DNA of 64,000 bases from Burkholderia anthina (GTDB lineage: Bacteria; Pseudomonadota; Gammaproteobacteria; Burkholderiales; Burkholderiaceae): contig NZ_CABVLY010000011.1 of assembly GCF_902498995.1 (NCBI RefSeq), forward strand, positions 62,001 through 126,000, written 5' to 3'. Position numbers and translations under genes: made by a program. Below the pieces are notes generated by a model. It was given only the letters and a program-made list of their open reading frames with translations, had not been told where the DNA came from and made no database searches. The number at the start of each line of letters is the position of its first letter. Position 1 is the first letter of the stretch. Positions 61,597 to 64,000 of this stretch are shown piece after piece.

Positions 61597-62050
61597 GCAA
61601 GCCGCTGCGGGCGCCGGTGGCCGCGCGCCAGCTCGGGCCCGGATCCATCAGGTCGGGCCACGAGTGCCGGCATAACGCAGCGAAATGCAGCACCACACAG
61701 ACGGCGCGGCTTGCGCATTCCCCTTATCTGCGTCAGTCAAGACCTGACCTCTCAGTCATCCACCGCGTCGCTTACTTCCCCCGTCCGGTTCGCGCCTCCC
61801 GCCCGAATCTTGCCCGCCCCTCCTTGCTCTGCCGGCACCTCGTTGAACCGCCCTTATCCGAAGCGACCGTCTTGATCGACCGTTAGTTGCAACTTTCAGG
61901 ATCGGGGCGCGCCCGGTATCTTCTCGCAAGACCGGCACGGGGCCTCGCGGCCCGCACGGCGGCCGCCACGCCCGGCGGGCCCGTCCCGGCAAGCGCGGCC
62001 TGGGCGCCGTATCTCACTGCCGGTCGCGGCTTCCCCAGGCGGGACGGCCG
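61597..62050. other. Gene-free stretch
   Basis: No convincing gene in these 454 bases. It carries the second copy of GACCGTTAGTTGCA (61878-61891). The two convergent neighbours end here, so transcript ends are expected, but no classical terminator was seen. Confidence 0.4.
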
Positions 62051-62827
62051 CTATCCGAGCCGTGCGGAAAGCTGCCACGTCGCCTGGATCAGCGGCGTGA
62101 CATACGGGCGAATGTCGTGCTGCACGGCAAGGGAAACGCCGATCGCCGCCAGCGGCTCGCCGCGACGATTGAGTACCGGCGCCGCGAGATGGCATACGCC
62201 GGAACCCGCTTCCGGGCGGCTCAGCGCATAGCCGACGCGCTTGATCTCCGCGAGCTCATTCATCCACTCCGTGCTACCGGCCGCAGGGGACACGGCTCTC
62301 GCGCCCCGCCCCGCCATGAACTCGGCCCAGTAGTGCTGCTGCACGCTGGCGGGCAGCATGCTCATCATCGCCTTGCCGGCCGCGCACTGGTGCAGCGCAT
62401 CGGACAGGCCCACGTAGACACCGAACGGGTCAGCGAACGGCCACGCGACGTGCGCGACCACGAGTGCATGGGAACCCGCCTGCACGCTCAGGTTCACGCT
62501 CTGGTGCAGTTCGTTCTTCAGCACATCGGCGATCGGGTGGAACAGCGGCACGATCGGCTGCTGCAGATAGGCGACGGACGCCATCTGAAAAAGCCGCGCG
62601 CCGGCGCAATAGGCTTTCCGACGGCGCAGGTCGCGCACCACCATCCCCCTCTGGAGCAGCGTACCGATGATGCGGTGGCAACTCGTCACCGGGAGATTCA
62701 CGCGCTCGGCGATCTCGGTCAGCGTGAGCGGCCAGGTCGACTGAACCAGCGTTTCCAGAATGTCCAGCGCCCCGTCCACTGCCGGGGTCCTGGATTTCGC
62801 TTCGGGAAGTGGATCGGGTGCATTCAT
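62051..62827 (-). CDS. IclR-family regulator
   Basis: A 258-residue IclR protein. N-terminal winged helix (ALDILETLVQSTWPLTLTEI, then LPVTSCHRIIGTLLQRGM) and a GAF-like effector domain (LHQCAAGKAMMSMLP, SRPEAGSGVCHLAAPVLNRR). It lies 45 bases downstream of the GMC oxidoreductase gene on the same strand, probably in its operon. Confidence 0.92.
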   Translation of the reverse strand: MNAPDPLPEAKSRTPAVDGALDILETLVQSTWPLTLTEIAERVNLPVTSCHRIIGTLLQRGMVVRDLRRRKAYCAGARLFQMASVAYLQQPIVPLFHPIADVLKNELHQSVNLSVQAGSHALVVAHVAWPFADPFGVYVGLSDALHQCAAGKAMMSMLPASVQQHYWAEFMAGRGARAVSPAAGSTEWMNELAEIKRVGYALSRPEAGSGVCHLAAPVLNRRGEPLAAIGVSLAVQHDIRPYVTPLIQATWQLSARLG

Positions 62828-62872
62828 AGGCGATCATTCTATCGGCTTTGCCTTCGTCTCCGTCGAGCCGCT

Positions 62873-64000
62873 TCAGTCGGCGGCGCTTGCCAGGATCCAT
62901 GCCGCCGCCCTTTCGGCGACCATCATCGTGGGCGCGTTGATGTTGCCCGACGTGATGTTCGGAAACACCGACGCGTCCACCACCCTCAGGTTCGCGACGC
63001 CGTGCACCTGCAGCCGGCTGTTCACGACCGTGCGCTCCACGTCGCGACCCATCGCGCACGATCCGCACAGGTGGTACACCGATCCGCTTTGCTCGCGAAA
63101 GAACCGCAGCATGCTCTCGTCGTCGGACACGGCTCCCGCCGGGCGCACTTCTTCCGCCGTCACCTGCCTGAGCCAAGGCGTTGCAGTCAGCTCGCGCACC
63201 AGCCGGCTGCCCGCGACGGCCTCGCGGCGATCGTGTTCGGTCGACAGGTAATTCGGATCGATCCGGGGCGCCTCACGCGCGTCGGCACTGGTGAGCTCGA
63301 CGGAGCCGCGGCTCGTCGGCCGGCACGGCGAGAAAAAGATCGTATAGCCCGAGTACGGCTCGACGCGCGGCATGCCGCCCGACTCCGGCAGCACGTACGA
63401 AAGCGGATTGAAGTAGAGCTGCATGTTGGGCACGGGTTCCGCGTCGCTGGTGCGCAGGAAACCGCCGGCCTTCGCCGTCGTCGCGAAGATCCCTTTGCGT
63501 CGGAACAGGTACTGGAGCATGGCCCCTGCCTGCCGGGTCAGGCCGCGCACCTCGTCGTTCACAGTCGGACGGGTGGCGCGGAAGTAATACGATGCGCACA
63601 GATGGTCCTGCAGATTCCGGCCGACCGCCGGGCTATGGTGGACCACGGGAATCTGATGCCGCATCAGCAGCGCCGCATCCCCGACACCCGAGCACTGCAG
63701 CAGTTTCGGCGTCTCCACGGCGCCGGCGGAAAGGATCACCTCGCGGCGCGCGGCAAAGCGCTGACGGTGGCCGCCGATCAGGGCCTCGACGCCGGTCGCC
63801 GTGCGCGTGTCGTCGAACAGCACGCGCTCCACGAGCGCATCCGTGTACACCACGACATTCGCGCGCTTCCTGGCGGGATGCAGGTAGGCCGTACACGACG
63901 AATCCCGTTGCCCGTCGCGCGTGTTGATGTCGTAGACGCCGACGCCCTCGAGGCGCTCGCCGTTGAAATCGTCGTTGAAGCGATAGCCGAGCAGCGTGCA
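62873..64000 (-). CDS. GMC-family oxidoreductase (partial)
   Basis: The C-terminal 375 residues of a choline-dehydrogenase-like flavoprotein; the gene continues beyond the right edge. It shows VILSAGAVETPKLLQCSGVGD (the second GMC signature), VGRNLQDHL, and the C-terminal catalytic region VYHLCGSCAMG with NITSGNINAPTMMVAERAA. The usual catalytic histidine in HxxGTxxMG is here H within YHLCGSCAMG. It probably oxidises an alcohol; the FAD-binding N terminus is outside the window. Confidence 0.93.
   Translation of the reverse strand, partial: CTLLGYRFNDDFNGERLEGVGVYDINTRDGQRDSSCTAYLHPARKRANVVVYTDALVERVLFDDTRTATGVEALIGGHRQRFAARREVILSAGAVETPKLLQCSGVGDAALLMRHQIPVVHHSPAVGRNLQDHLCASYYFRATRPTVNDEVRGLTRQAGAMLQYLFRRKGIFATTAKAGGFLRTSDAEPVPNMQLYFNPLSYVLPESGGMPRVEPYSGYTIFFSPCRPTSRGSVELTSADAREAPRIDPNYLSTEHDRREAVAGSRLVRELTATPWLRQVTAEEVRPAGAVSDDESMLRFFREQSGSVYHLCGSCAMGRDVERTVVNSRLQVHGVANLRVVDASVFPNITSGNINAPTMMVAERAAAWILASAAD

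Overview
The window is GC-rich (about two thirds G+C) and densely coded. It is packed with LysR-type regulators, MFS transporters, short-chain dehydrogenases, an OmpC-type porin and a solitary squalene-hopene cyclase. Gene content and codon use suggest a Burkholderia, probably the cepacia complex, and the accessory, catabolic style fits a secondary replicon. This assignment is inference; there is no rRNA or other taxonomic marker here.

Layout. Positions 1-6.5 kb hold a GntR-controlled catabolic island: a two-subunit transketolase, an AroE-like dehydrogenase with an altered substrate site, an FCD-type GntR regulator, an SDR, a GldA-like dehydrogenase and an MHS transporter. Five copies of one operator (consensus ATGATATATGATGCAT) sit at its promoters. 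Positions 7-15 kb hold a minus-strand operon (GldA-like dehydrogenase, periplasmic sugar-binding protein, SDR, DeoC-like aldolase, FGGY kinase, two SDRs, decayed cupin) that looks like polyol or unusual-sugar catabolism. Positions 15-18 kb are a decay zone with a broken dihydrolipoamide dehydrogenase and a LysR remnant. Positions 18-21 kb hold a TetR/shc divergent pair. Positions 21-26 kb hold a LysR gene divergent from a three-subunit opine or amino-acid oxidase (HcnABC/OoxAB type) with its binding protein. Positions 26-41 kb carry accessory genes: ankyrin protein, class C beta-lactamase, hydrolase, beta-propeller protein, LysR with an MFS and ureohydrolase pair, a drug-efflux pair, two pseudogenes, a LOG protein and H-NS.

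The most notable element is at 41.4-43.1 kb, a retron. A 449-residue reverse transcriptase with YADD is preceded by a structured RNA. That RNA has matching a1/a2 ends, an AGC branch site right after a1, two msr-type hairpins, an msd-type hairpin, and a promoter placed so that transcription would start at a1. A 190-residue protein of unknown function lies immediately upstream on the same strand.

Positions 43.7-64 kb return to ordinary accessory content: RmlD-like reductase, DoxX, LysR/pirin/WrbA, LrgAB, ABC exporter, porin, small unknown proteins, LysR/EamA, a branched-chain amino-acid type binding protein, IclR, and a GMC oxidoreductase cut by the window end. Five broken genes were found; one is explained by a tandem duplication of 8 bases. 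No tRNA, rRNA, CRISPR array or insertion sequence was seen.
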